NCBI GenBank assembly: GCA_947499565.1
Contig: CANMOV010000001.1
Span: 124,001-188,000 of the forward strand
Length of the DNA: 64,000 nucleotides
Reading direction: 5' to 3'
DNA from: an uncultured Croceitalea sp.
GTDB lineage: Bacteria; Bacteroidota; Bacteroidia; Flavobacteriales; Flavobacteriaceae
This document shows positions 38,026 to 46,708 of this stretch, piece by piece. The stretch's first letter is position 1. The number at the start of each line of letters is the position of its first letter. Under the pieces are notes generated by a model that saw only the letters and a list, made by a program, of their open reading frames with translations, was not told the DNA's origin and ran no database searches. A program made the translations under genes and the position numbers.

Positions 38026-39138
38026 TCAATCAGTTAGTTCAAATTCCAGTTTAGTTATTGGTTTGTTTTTTGGCTCATCAGTTTTCTCAATAATCTGCCA
38101 GCTTACTCCTGCAGTATCAGAAAATAGAAAAGATTGTTCCCCAAATTCATTTTTTAGTATTGGGGTAGGGTTTAATTTATGCCCACTTACCAGTTGATGA
38201 ACCATCTTAATTTTTGGTGTGTAAAATGAGTGTAGGGTAATTCCTTTTTCCCCAATTCGTTGGTGATTAGATTTATTAGTTTTATCTCCTCTAGGGATAA
38301 AAAATTTCAACTTTCCACAAATGTTATTTGGCGAAACAAAACCTTGATACCAATGGCTATAACCGGGTTCCATTTGAAAAACACGTTTAGGACCTTTTAG
38401 CCAATCACCATCAATAACAGGCTCATCTTCAGCCTGTAAACCCAAAGCAGAAGATAGATACGACATCTGCTCCATAGACTTTGCATTTATGATAAAATCA
38501 TGATGGGTAAACTCACTAGTTTTTAAAGGAGTTTCTGATTTAATAGTACCATACCCTGGAATTTTATAACCATATCGTTGAAAGAAAATGTGATTAAAAA
38601 ACTCTCCATAAACTGCATTTTCCCTAACCAAAACAGGGCGATTAAAAAAATCTCTTTCCCCAGTATTAAGTCCAAATAAATCGTCAGCAATTGGTTTTGT
38701 AGGCAACCAAGGCTTTTTTCCAACAGCCCTGGCAGTTTGGTAAATATCATAAAGTCTAAAAATATCCTTAGTCATCATTACGGCTATCCGTGAACCAATT
38801 GTCTCTACAGGAGCATAACCAATACCTTCTCCTAAGGGTTTCTCCCATTCTAGAATGCGTAAAAGCCCATGACTATCAATATTTCCATTTTGTAATCTAT
38901 AGGATGTAAGTTTAGAATTTACACCATAGATTTTTTGAGCTTCTTTTGAGGAAATAGTGCTACTATCAATAGTTTTAAAACCAAAATCTGCGAAGTACTT
39001 CTTTGCGTAATCGGCATTGTCCACGCCTATCATTACTTCATAAACCCCACTAATACCCGTTTCAGGTAAACTTTGTGAAATTGATGGAATAGCAATCATC
39101 GTGAATATTATTAAATATAGTGTGGTTAATGATTTCAT
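38026..39138 (-). CDS. Exported VOC (glyoxalase/dioxygenase-fold) protein
   Basis: This 370-residue protein has a signal peptide (cleavage near SISQS) and two or more VOC-like beta-alpha-beta modules: one at about 28-170 beginning YEVMIGVDNADYAKKYF, one at about 205-365 ending SFLFSDTAGVSWQIIEK. VOC proteins include ring-cleaving dioxygenases, lyases and ligand-binding forms. The metal ligands cannot be assigned with certainty by eye. It is co-transcribed with the upstream CurA-like gene (1-bp gap). Export suggests action on a substrate in the periplasm. Confidence 0.68.
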   Translation of the reverse strand: MKSLTTLYLIIFTMIAIPSISQSLPETGISGVYEVMIGVDNADYAKKYFADFGFKTIDSSTISSKEAQKIYGVNSKLTSYRLQNGNIDSHGLLRILEWEKPLGEGIGYAPVETIGSRIAVMMTKDIFRLYDIYQTARAVGKKPWLPTKPIADDLFGLNTGERDFFNRPVLVRENAVYGEFFNHIFFQRYGYKIPGYGTIKSETPLKTSEFTHHDFIINAKSMEQMSYLSSALGLQAEDEPVIDGDWLKGPKRVFQMEPGYSHWYQGFVSPNNICGKLKFFIPRGDKTNKSNHQRIGEKGITLHSFYTPKIKMVHQLVSGHKLNPTPILKNEFGEQSFLFSDTAGVSWQIIEKTDEPKNKPITKLEFELTD

Positions 39139-39139
39139 T

Positions 39140-40135
39140 TTAAGTTATTAATACTAGCTTGCCAAAGTTTTCACCAGTAAAAAGCATTTTGAGTGTTGGT
39201 ACATAATTATCCAATCCTTTAACTAAGTGTTCTTTTACATTAATTTTTCCATCAGCAATCCATCCGGACATTTCTTCTACCGCGGACGGCCATTCTTCGA
39301 TAAAGTCAAATACAATAATACCAGTCATATACCCTCTAGCACTTACTATTTTCATATAATTTTTTGGACCATATATATTTGCCATGTCGTTATATTGGGA
39401 AATTGCGCCACAGATAACTACCCTAGCACCTCTAGCCAGATTTAGTAAGGCAGTATCTAAAGTAGCCCCTCCAACATTATCATAAAAAATATTAATACCA
39501 TCCGGCGCATATTCTTTTAATTTTGCATCTAAATCTTCGGTTTTGTAGTTGATTGCATAATCAAAACCACATTCATCAACTAAAAATTTACATTTTGTAT
39601 CACTGCCAGCAGAACCTATAACTGTGCAACCTTTAATCTTGGCAATCTGTCCGACAGTAGAACCTACTACTCCTGAGGCAGCTGAAATATAAATAACTTC
39701 ACCACTTTTTGGCTCACCTCGTCGTAACAAGCCAAAATATGCGGTCATACCCGGCATGCCTAATACACCTAAATAATGGGAAAGTTTACCATGAGAAACA
39801 TTTATGACGCGTATTCCTTCCCCATTAGATATGGAATAAAGTTGAGTTCCCAAAAAACCTTCTACATAATCATCAACCGCAAAAGAATCATTTTTAGACT
39901 GTATTACTTTACCGGCAGAAAAGCTTCGCATCACAGCGCCAATTTCAATCCCTTTTATATACGTAGTACCTTCGTTCATCCAACCACGAATAGCTGGATC
40001 AAGTGAAATTGCTTCAATCTGCACAAGTATTTCACCGTCCTCAATTGCAGGAATTTCTTCTTCAACAATTTTGAAATTATTATCCGCTATCATACCATTT
40101 GGCCGGCTTGCCAAAGTAACTTTTCTATTAGTCAT
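39140..40135 (-). CDS. MDR-superfamily NADP-dependent double-bond reductase (CurA/PTGR-like)
   Basis: This 331-residue zinc-free medium-chain reductase has the LASRPNGM start and the IRGWMNE segment typical of the CurA/prostaglandin-reductase group, ISAASGVVGSTVGQIAKIKG as the cofactor loop, and FYDNVGG. The family reduces activated C=C bonds using NADPH. It is the first gene of the minus-strand unit diverging from the hydrolase gene at 40231, with the paired operator between them. It is paralogous to the gene at 53715-54734. Confidence 0.85.
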   Translation of the reverse strand: MTNRKVTLASRPNGMIADNNFKIVEEEIPAIEDGEILVQIEAISLDPAIRGWMNEGTTYIKGIEIGAVMRSFSAGKVIQSKNDSFAVDDYVEGFLGTQLYSISNGEGIRVINVSHGKLSHYLGVLGMPGMTAYFGLLRRGEPKSGEVIYISAASGVVGSTVGQIAKIKGCTVIGSAGSDTKCKFLVDECGFDYAINYKTEDLDAKLKEYAPDGINIFYDNVGGATLDTALLNLARGARVVICGAISQYNDMANIYGPKNYMKIVSARGYMTGIIVFDFIEEWPSAVEEMSGWIADGKINVKEHLVKGLDNYVPTLKMLFTGENFGKLVLIT

Positions 40136-40177
40136 TAGTATATTTATTTATGTAATATTAAAAGTACTTAAAATTAG

Positions 40178-40206
40178 TTAATATTATAAATAATTAACTA
40201 TATTAA
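40178..40206. promoter_or_regulatory. Candidate MarR operator A (paired 13-mers, divergent promoter)
   Basis: The element TTAACTATATTAA (40194-40206) is preceded exactly 16 bp upstream by TTAATATTATAAA (40178-40190), which has one mismatch to TTAA-N5-TTAA. An overlapping longer inverted repeat has arms TAGTTAAT (40175-40182) and ATTAACTA (40193-40200). The site occupies the 95-bp gap between two divergent genes and could control both. Confidence 0.6.
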
Positions 40207-40230
40207 CTATTCATTTTTAAAAGGACTGAT

Positions 40231-41265
40231 TTGAGTAAAAGTAGAATAGTAACTATTGATGACCAAAAGCTGCATTTTTATACTATGGGTAAAGGTCCAG
40301 CATTAGTTATGATGCATCCTTCTCCCAGTAGTGCAGAATCTCTGTTGCCTTTGGCAAAGGAGCTTGCGGAAAACTTTACAGTTTTTTGTGTGGATACTCC
40401 GGGATATGGCAAGTCTGACCCGTTAGTAAAGAAGCCAGAAAACCTAAGAGATTATACACGTTTTTTAAATAAAGCCTTTTTTAAATTAGGTCTAGAGAAA
40501 CCGGCTTTATATGGCTCGGCTACTGGCGCTCAGTTGGCTATTCGCTATGGATTAGAATATCCTGAAGCTGTATCACATATTTTTTTGGATAACTCGGCTC
40601 ACTTTGATGATGACTTACGAGATAAAGTTTTGAAAAATTATTTCCCCGATTTAACCCCTAAAATAAATGGAAATCATCTCGATATTATTTGGACTATGGT
40701 TAGCCAAATGTTTCAATTTTTTCCGTGGTGTTTTACTACAGAAGAGTATGCTCTCAACAGACCGCAAATGCCCCTTGTTGTCTTGCAAATGGTTGCAATG
40801 GATTATCTAAAGGCGGGTGAGCATTATAATGTGGCTTATATGGCTGCTTTTAAACACGAGAAAGGAGAATTTGTTCAACAATTAAAAATTCCTACAACAA
40901 TATTTAGATGGAACAATAGTATAATTACTCCATATATAGACAGTCTATTGGCTTTTGAGTTACCGTCAAATATAAATGGTTTTTACATAGAAGGTGATGC
41001 TGCTGAAAGAAGTATGAAAATGACTTCGTTCATGAATAGTATTTCTAAACAAATACCAATTCATACGATTAAAGAATCAGCAATGGAAGTTCTTCCGGAT
41101 GAACAAGTAATTTATGTAAAGCCAACTACGTATCCACCAAAAATTGAAGCTACCGGAAAGTACTTGCATGATGCTTGGAACCAACTTGTATTAAGTAATA
41201 CTCATTTAAATGCTAAAGCAATACAAGAATCTTTAGTAGACTGGTATTCTTCTAATTCAGAATAG
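40231..41265 (+). CDS. Alpha/beta-hydrolase-fold protein lacking the nucleophile serine
   Basis: This 344-residue protein has an alpha/beta-hydrolase fold (ALVMMHPSPSS oxyanion strand, VDTPGYGKSD, then the nucleophile elbow). The elbow reads YGSATGA with Ala97 where GxSxG has its Ser, and the codon is plainly GCT. No convincing catalytic His motif is visible near the C-terminus. The gene starts with TTG at 40231 behind an AAAAGGA stretch. It may be a binding protein or use other chemistry, as in some cofactor-free members of the fold. It is first in a three-gene plus-strand operon. Confidence 0.72.
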   Translation: MSKSRIVTIDDQKLHFYTMGKGPALVMMHPSPSSAESLLPLAKELAENFTVFCVDTPGYGKSDPLVKKPENLRDYTRFLNKAFFKLGLEKPALYGSATGAQLAIRYGLEYPEAVSHIFLDNSAHFDDDLRDKVLKNYFPDLTPKINGNHLDIIWTMVSQMFQFFPWCFTTEEYALNRPQMPLVVLQMVAMDYLKAGEHYNVAYMAAFKHEKGEFVQQLKIPTTIFRWNNSIITPYIDSLLAFELPSNINGFYIEGDAAERSMKMTSFMNSISKQIPIHTIKESAMEVLPDEQVIYVKPTTYPPKIEATGKYLHDAWNQLVLSNTHLNAKAIQESLVDWYSSNSE

Positions 41266-41270
41266 CGCAT

Positions 41271-42035
41271 ATGAGAAATTTAATAATTATAATACTAATA
41301 AGTACAAGCTTCTTGTCTTGTAAAAAGACAATGGATCAAGTGCCAAAACCTCAAAAAGAAGATGCTACCATAATAGGTCACTGGGATAATTTTCAACAGT
41401 ATTGGTTAGAGAACACAAAAACTAAAATTCACCGCGTTGAAACGGATGATAAACACCGTCATTTATCTTTAGATATTAATGAAAGCTCAAATGACAAAGA
41501 AATTATCATTGAGATTAGGGAAGGAAGAAATGGAAAATCTTTAGTCGAGAAAATGACGATTCGAAAAGAAGATTTAACGGAATTTGTTTTAGACCATAAC
41601 GCAGATACCCTATTCATAAGTGGAATGAAACACTTTAAAAATAGTCAACCTTACAAGTTTATCCGTACACGTAAATTTTCTGGATGGTTAGAATACCCAA
41701 TGCAACAATTTAAAGATAGTGTGTACAGAAAAAGCAATTTGGAGATTCATGACCAAGGCGGTATGGCAGAAATAAATATCGATGGAGTGCACTACACTGC
41801 GGAGTTAACACAATTGTTATTCGGGCATAAACTTCCTATTATGAAATTGGCTATTTATAATATGCCTATGGATAGTGTTCAAATAAACAGTCGTTCCATT
41901 AGCTATACTTGGCTTAATCCAGATGCAAAAAGGACAGGAATTAATTTGCGAAAAATAATTACTGGGTGGACGTTTATCGAACCTGGATATATAAATTCTG
42001 ATAATACAAAGTTTAGCAAGAAAGAAGATGATTAA
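41271..42035 (+). CDS. Lipoprotein sharing the C-terminal domain of a CpcT/CpeT-like protein
   Basis: This 254-residue protein has a lipobox (SFLSC near 17). Its C-terminal part (from about residue 140: W-EYPMQQF...LEIHDQGG, then DGVHYTAEL and NPDAKRTG) resembles residues about 225-335 of the protein at 62795-63811 (DILIHDQGG, DGKTYKVQL, PDPDKAG). The N-terminal half (GHWDNFQQYW...HRH) faintly recalls the CpcT WF.GEFDN motif. It may be a distant member of the same ligand-binding group. The function is not known. It starts 5 bp after the hydrolase gene. Confidence 0.62.
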   Translation: MRNLIIIILISTSFLSCKKTMDQVPKPQKEDATIIGHWDNFQQYWLENTKTKIHRVETDDKHRHLSLDINESSNDKEIIIEIREGRNGKSLVEKMTIRKEDLTEFVLDHNADTLFISGMKHFKNSQPYKFIRTRKFSGWLEYPMQQFKDSVYRKSNLEIHDQGGMAEINIDGVHYTAELTQLLFGHKLPIMKLAIYNMPMDSVQINSRSISYTWLNPDAKRTGINLRKIITGWTFIEPGYINSDNTKFSKKEDD

Positions 42036-42774
42036 GGCAAAATATGAAATAGAAAAAGTCTTTATTGTCATTGTTGGAGCCAATAGTGGTATTGGACAGG
42101 CCTTGATAAAACAACTTGTGGAAGCCAAGGCTTCAGTCTTTGGCATTGATATTCAAAAAGAAACTAGGACTACAACCTCTAAAACATATCAATATTTTAC
42201 TGCCAATCCATTAGATAAGGATGATTTGGTTAAAGTAATTCAAAACATTGAGGAAGAAACGGCTCAAATTAATGGATTGGTAAATCTATCGGGGACCATA
42301 ACTCAGTTTAAAACAATTGCCGATATTTCCTTTGAGGAATGGAATGAAACCTATGATATAAGCTTTAAAAGTTGTTTTAATGCTTGTAAAGCATTCATTC
42401 CATTAATGAAGAATTCATCCAATCCATGCATTGTAAATATGTCTTCAGGGCTTGCTTTTATAGGCCAAAAGAATTATGGTCCCTATAGTGCGGCAAAAGC
42501 AGCTGTTATTAGTTTTAGTAAGACATTGGCGGCAGAATTAGCTCCAGAAATAAGAGTAAATACCGTTGCGCCAGGTGCGGTAGATACGAACTTCATTTAT
42601 AAAGAAGATGGCTCCACCAGATTTGATAAAGAAGTTTATAAAGGTTTAGTTCCACTAGGAACCATGGCTAAAGCAGAGGAGATTGGTTCTGTGATTTTAT
42701 TTTTATTGAGCGATGCAGCTTCTCATATTACAGGGCAATGCATTCACGTAAATGGGGGGGCTGGAATGCATTAA
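42028..42774 (+). CDS. SDR-family oxidoreductase
   Basis: This 248-residue classical SDR has GANSGIGQAL as the cofactor motif, NLSGT in place of NNAG, catalytic Ser (NMSSGL) and YSAAK. It ends with the typical GQCIHVNGGAGMH. Its start overlaps the end of the lipoprotein gene by 8 bp, so translation is probably coupled. The substrate is unknown; a hydroxyl/keto step in the island's pathway is likely. A run of seven G lies near its 3' end. Confidence 0.85.
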   Translation: MIKAKYEIEKVFIVIVGANSGIGQALIKQLVEAKASVFGIDIQKETRTTTSKTYQYFTANPLDKDDLVKVIQNIEEETAQINGLVNLSGTITQFKTIADISFEEWNETYDISFKSCFNACKAFIPLMKNSSNPCIVNMSSGLAFIGQKNYGPYSAAKAAVISFSKTLAAELAPEIRVNTVAPGAVDTNFIYKEDGSTRFDKEVYKGLVPLGTMAKAEEIGSVILFLLSDAASHITGQCIHVNGGAGMH

Positions 42775-42793
42775 AAGTGCATTATATGGCTAA

Positions 42794-43690
42794 CTACACT
42801 TTTTCTTCTCTAAGAATCATTCTTTTGTAAATAAAAATAACCCCAATTGCTAAAACACTCATTACTACGCCGTAAACTCCAGGAGTCGCTGCCATTTCAG
42901 GACTATTAAGTAAACTTGGCGACATTGCAAGTGTCATTCCTAAGACATTGTTTTGCATACCACTTTCAATAGAAATAGTCGCAGCTTGTTTAGTAGATAA
43001 CTTTATAGACTTGGCACTTATAAAACCTATTGCTAAGGTGAAAAAATTTAGTAAGACTACACTAAAGAAGGCAGCTTTAAGAAAGGACCAACTATCGCCA
43101 ATCTCCTCTAATTTTAAAACCATAAAAATCAATGCCAGTATTATAACTGTAATAGATCCCCATTTAATAACTGGTTTTCCTTTTTCTGCCGACTTTGGAA
43201 ATTTATAGTTTAAAAACATCCCTAAAAAGACTGGAAGTGCAGTAAGTTTAAAAATATTAAATATAGTTCTCCCTAGAGGCAGCTGAATACTTTTAGAAGC
43301 TTCCCCAAGAATGGTATCCAAAGAAAAATTAATAATAAGGGGAATAGTAAATATGGTCACAATACTGCTAATTGCAGTTAATGTAATCGAAAGTGCTGTA
43401 TCACCCTTTGATAAATATGAAAATAAATTAGATACTGCTCCACCAGGGCTGCATGCACAAACCATTAAACCCATTGCCATTATGGGTTCCATAGGAACTA
43501 ATATAACGATACCATATGCAATTAATGGAACAAGTATAATTTGATTTACTAAACCTGTAATTACCGCTTTCGGTGCTATACCTACTCTTGTAAAATCAGG
43601 TACTGTTAACGTCATCCCCATTCCAAACATGACTAAAAAAAGGAGTACTTGTAAAATGTAAGGAATATAACTCGAAAGGATATCTGTCAT
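42794..43690 (-). CDS. BASS-family organic-anion:sodium symporter
   Basis: This 298-residue protein has about nine to ten membrane helices. The family motifs are CACSPGGAVSNLFSYL near 78 and the crossover region SIESGMQNNVLGM near 240. The family imports organic anions such as bile acids, pantoate, pyruvate and 2-keto acids with sodium. It is the last gene of the ten-gene operon, so it may import or exchange a dicarboxylate or an imide/half-amide. It converges with the SDR gene. Confidence 0.85.
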   Translation of the reverse strand: MTDILSSYIPYILQVLLFLVMFGMGMTLTVPDFTRVGIAPKAVITGLVNQIILVPLIAYGIVILVPMEPIMAMGLMVCACSPGGAVSNLFSYLSKGDTALSITLTAISSIVTIFTIPLIINFSLDTILGEASKSIQLPLGRTIFNIFKLTALPVFLGMFLNYKFPKSAEKGKPVIKWGSITVIILALIFMVLKLEEIGDSWSFLKAAFFSVVLLNFFTLAIGFISAKSIKLSTKQAATISIESGMQNNVLGMTLAMSPSLLNSPEMAATPGVYGVVMSVLAIGVIFIYKRMILREEKV

Positions 43691-43701
43691 TTACCGCTTA
43701 A

Positions 43702-44628
43702 TTATTGTTGATTTTTCCAAGCTGATAAAATCTTGCTCGCAGATGTAGACCAGACTTCAGGATTGTCGCTTAATTTTTCCAAAACCCGCTCTAAATACTG
43801 AATGCGATGTGGTTGCCCCAATACCCAAGGATGAATATTTAAACTTAAAATACGCCCTCCAGATGTTTTACTTTCCTTTAATAAAAACTCAAAAGCATCT
43901 TCAACTTGATTTGCCCAATCTTCAGCTGAATGAAGGTTATTTAAGATGATGAAACGGTCTTCCAATTCTGTACTTAACGGCATTGCTGTTAAAGTACCAT
44001 TTTTGGTTTTAAAATTATAGGGCATATCATCATTTACCCAATCACAGAAATATTCAATACCATTTGCAGCGAGGATATCTGGCGTATTTTCAGATTCATT
44101 TTTTGCAGGACTAATCCATCCTTTTATGTCTTGCCCTGATAATTTACGCAGTCCATCTAAGGAACGTTTTATAAGTTCTGTTTCCTCAGCGTTATCTTGT
44201 CCCCCGTAATGCAACTTGTCCATATCATAACCGTGACACAATAGTTCATTGTTGCGTTCTCTAATAGTGCCTAAAAGATAAGGGTAACGTTCTGCCAACT
44301 TTGTATTCATGGCAAAAGTGGGCGTAATATTATAATTGTCAAGAGCTTTAAAGAAACGATAGATACCTATACGGTTACCATAGTCTCGGAGGCTATAATG
44401 CCTTAAATCTGGATACGGTTTTGTCATTCCACCGGGTACCTTAAATGGAATTCCTTTTTGATTTAAAGGAAAAAATTGGACCCCAACATTTATCCATAAA
44501 GCTATTTTCTTTCCGTTAGGCCATGTTACCTTTTTTCGATTTTGTAGCATGCTCCATTCATAACGGTCATGGTCCATACCATATGACCGCTCTGGATATT
44601 TTAAATAGTCACTATCCAAGCTTGCCAT
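43702..44628 (-). CDS. Polysaccharide-deacetylase-fold hydrolase, PuuE/cyclic-imidase-like (copy 2)
   Basis: This 308-residue NodB-fold protein matches the PuuE (metal-dependent allantoinase) branch rather than true chitin deacetylases. It has NELLCHGYDMD, GWISPAKNESENTPD, CDWVNDDMPY, and IHPWVLGQPHRI preceding EVWSTSASKI. This branch acts on cyclic ureides and imides, opening the ring at a C-N bond. There is no signal peptide, so it acts in the cytoplasm, not on a polysaccharide. It overlaps the upstream paralogue by 17 bp. The exact substrate is inferred from context to be a cyclic imide. Confidence 0.75.
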   Translation of the reverse strand: MASLDSDYLKYPERSYGMDHDRYEWSMLQNRKKVTWPNGKKIALWINVGVQFFPLNQKGIPFKVPGGMTKPYPDLRHYSLRDYGNRIGIYRFFKALDNYNITPTFAMNTKLAERYPYLLGTIRERNNELLCHGYDMDKLHYGGQDNAEETELIKRSLDGLRKLSGQDIKGWISPAKNESENTPDILAANGIEYFCDWVNDDMPYNFKTKNGTLTAMPLSTELEDRFIILNNLHSAEDWANQVEDAFEFLLKESKTSGGRILSLNIHPWVLGQPHRIQYLERVLEKLSDNPEVWSTSASKILSAWKNQQ

Positions 44629-45565
44629 ATTTCTGTTTTTTAGTTTTGATATCTTCCAATGCTATGTCGTAGTAATTGTCTAAAAAGAATTGAGCAATTT
44701 CCTTTCCTGTAGTCACCCAAACATCTGAATGACCAGTAATATACTCCAGTGCCTCCTCATATGCCTTAATTCTATGCGCGTTAGTTACTTGATAATTGTG
44801 AGTAGGAATACACATTATCGTACCGCTTTCTGCGCCTTCGGTATACAACCTATCAAAATTATCTTTGATTTCCTTACCATAGCTACGGGGTGTTGTTTTT
44901 TGAACTAGATAGGCTATGGTATCATTCATTTCGAGCGAGTAGGGGATAGAAGCAAATCGCTTTCCACTTCTTAAATTAATTGGTGTTGGCTGATCGTCAT
45001 GAAATAAATCGCATGAGTATATTCCAGCTTCATCACCAAATAGTTCCGTACCAACTTCGGCAAATAAATCCAACGTATTTTCGGAATGGGATAGAGCAGG
45101 AGCTAAATAACCGGCGCACTTTTGACCAGTATGCTTATATATGGTTTCAATAGAATCTTTAATCATTTCTCGTTCTTGCGCTTCGGTCATGCCATAGGTG
45201 TAGCGTGTATTGTAAATACCATGACTAAAAAATTCCCAGTTACGCGCTGCACATAATTCGATGATTTCGGGGTGATGGTCACACAAAGCAGTTGATAAAG
45301 AAATAGAACCCCTGATTCCATATTTTTCCAATAACTCCATTTGGCGTATATGACCAACACGATTTCCCCAGTCTCTGCTGGTATAACCAGGCAGTGCAGG
45401 ATTGGGCTGTGGCCATGGTTTCCTAAATGGGTTATTTGGAGGATTTAACTCATAAAACTCAATATTAGGAGCTACCCAAAAGGCAACTTTTGCACCATTT
45501 GGCCATTCTATTTTGGGCCTGTTTTCATAAGGCCAATAATCATAATATCCTGGATCTTCTTTCAT
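44612..45565 (-). CDS. Polysaccharide-deacetylase-fold hydrolase, PuuE/cyclic-imidase-like (copy 1)
   Basis: This 317-residue paralogue of the downstream gene has WEFFSHGIYNTRYTYGM, AGYLAPALSHSENTLD, CDLFHDDQP, SIPYSLEMND and a C-terminal PTHNYQVTNAHRIKAYEEAL. The conserved His/Glu/Asp positions of the PuuE branch are present, but the late motif differs from copy 2 (THNYQ instead of HPWVLGQ). The two may form a hetero-oligomer or act on different rings. It is cytoplasmic and lies 4 bp after the amidase gene. Confidence 0.75.
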   Translation of the reverse strand: MKEDPGYYDYWPYENRPKIEWPNGAKVAFWVAPNIEFYELNPPNNPFRKPWPQPNPALPGYTSRDWGNRVGHIRQMELLEKYGIRGSISLSTALCDHHPEIIELCAARNWEFFSHGIYNTRYTYGMTEAQEREMIKDSIETIYKHTGQKCAGYLAPALSHSENTLDLFAEVGTELFGDEAGIYSCDLFHDDQPTPINLRSGKRFASIPYSLEMNDTIAYLVQKTTPRSYGKEIKDNFDRLYTEGAESGTIMCIPTHNYQVTNAHRIKAYEEALEYITGHSDVWVTTGKEIAQFFLDNYYDIALEDIKTKKQKYGKLG

Positions 45566-45569
45566 TTAA

Positions 45570-46247
45570 TTATAAGCTATTTAACCATGTAAATACTTCT
45601 TCAACTTCCATCACATCACAATATTTTAAGGATAGGTCTGTCAAATTTGCATAGTGATAGCTCTCATGCTTGTCTGCTACACATTCTTCAGGAATTATGG
45701 TCCTATATCCTCTTGAAAGAGAGTCAACACCTGCTGCACGCACGCATCCTGAGGTTGAACCCCCGGTTAAGATCACTGTGTCAATCTGGTGCCAAACTAA
45801 TAGGGACTGCAAAGGCGTTTCAAAAAATGGAGAGGGCATTTTCTTTTCATAAAACACGTCAGTGCTTTTATCCAATTGCAAACGATTATCTAATTCTGAA
45901 CGTTCTGAATCAAACTTAATGTTTTGTAAACTATCTGGGGTGTCTGTTCGAGTACCCCAAATACCTGCATCAGCGGCAGTGTCCATATAGGCTACGTTCG
46001 TCCAAACAACAGGCCAGCCTAAAACTCTAAATTTAGATGCTAGCTGATTTACATATTCCAGTTGTTTTGGGTCAGCTTCATAAGCAGTTTTAAAAAGATC
46101 GGTTCTTGTATATGCTTTTTGAATATCTATATTCACCAAACAGGCCTTTTTACCAAAACCAAAACGTTTTCGTGCCGGATTCGCTTTTACCTCAAAATAA
46201 AGTTCCTTTGCAGTTTTGTCTGTGGTTTTCATTTTCGTTCCTTTCAT
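45570..46247 (-). CDS. Isochorismatase-fold cysteine hydrolase, N-carbamoylsarcosine/maleamate-amidase-like
   Basis: This 225-residue cysteine hydrolase has the catalytic triad Asp41 (VNIDIQKAY), Lys135 or 136 (YEKKMPSPF) and Cys168 in TGGSTSGCVRA. The TSGCVRA form is diagnostic of the N-carbamoylsarcosine amidase and maleamate (NicF-like) amidase branch, which hydrolyses a primary amide next to a carboxylate. In this operon it would remove ammonia from the half-amide made by the two PuuE-like enzymes. An alternative start is the Met at 46232. Confidence 0.82.
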   Translation of the reverse strand: MKGTKMKTTDKTAKELYFEVKANPARKRFGFGKKACLVNIDIQKAYTRTDLFKTAYEADPKQLEYVNQLASKFRVLGWPVVWTNVAYMDTAADAGIWGTRTDTPDSLQNIKFDSERSELDNRLQLDKSTDVFYEKKMPSPFFETPLQSLLVWHQIDTVILTGGSTSGCVRAAGVDSLSRGYRTIIPEECVADKHESYHYANLTDLSLKYCDVMEVEEVFTWLNSL

Positions 46248-46256
46248 GAGTTTAAG

Positions 46257-46706
46257 CTATTTTTTCTTTTTCTCTTTTATTTTTGATGATTGCATCGAAA
46301 TAATTTTCCAAGAACCTTCATGTATTTTCCATACCGTGGTTAGGCGAAATTTCCCCTTTGGAAAATCCTTATATTTTCTTTCGTTAATATAATTAGAAAT
46401 GATTACATCGTCTGCTACTTTTAAAAGAACAATATCAGAATTTTGATAGCTTTCAAAAGTGTTCTTGATATTAATTAAGGCTACCTTTTTGTTGTATTTT
46501 TTTCCGCTTTGAGAAGTGAGCATTAAATCCGGATGATATAGTCTATTTGCTAAAGAGCTATCACTATGCAGATGCGCTATTTTTAGACTATCTATTTGGT
46601 TGAGGATTTGGCCTTTGATTTCTGGAGTTATTTCTTGGGCGCTAATACTAAAAGAAAAAAGTATTGTGCATAGTAGGAGGCTTATATTTTTAAAAACAAT
46701 TTTCAA
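46257..46706 (-). CDS. Exported NTF2-like (DUF4440-type) protein
   Basis: This 149-residue protein has a signal peptide (cleavage near SISAQ) and one NTF2-like cone fold: helix, LYHPDLMLTSQSGK, strands, then FRLTTVWKIHEGSWKIISMQSS. The family binds or isomerises small hydrophobic ligands, or has no known activity. It is embedded between the amidase and CoA-transferase genes, and is the only exported product of this operon besides the transporter. Confidence 0.72.
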   Translation of the reverse strand: MKIVFKNISLLLCTILFSFSISAQEITPEIKGQILNQIDSLKIAHLHSDSSLANRLYHPDLMLTSQSGKKYNKKVALINIKNTFESYQNSDIVLLKVADDVIISNYINERKYKDFPKGKFRLTTVWKIHEGSWKIISMQSSKIKEKKKK

Positions 46707-46708
46707 TT

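Noticed and set aside
42753-42759. Run of seven G near the end of the SDR gene as a phase-variation tract
   Set aside because: It encodes the normal NGGAG end of SDR proteins, and slippage would change only the last few residues; no evidence of contingency function.
43702-45565. Polysaccharide or chitin deacetylases acting on glycans
   Set aside because: No signal peptide and the motifs match the PuuE cyclic-amide branch; neighbours are amidase and CoA enzymes, not glycan genes.
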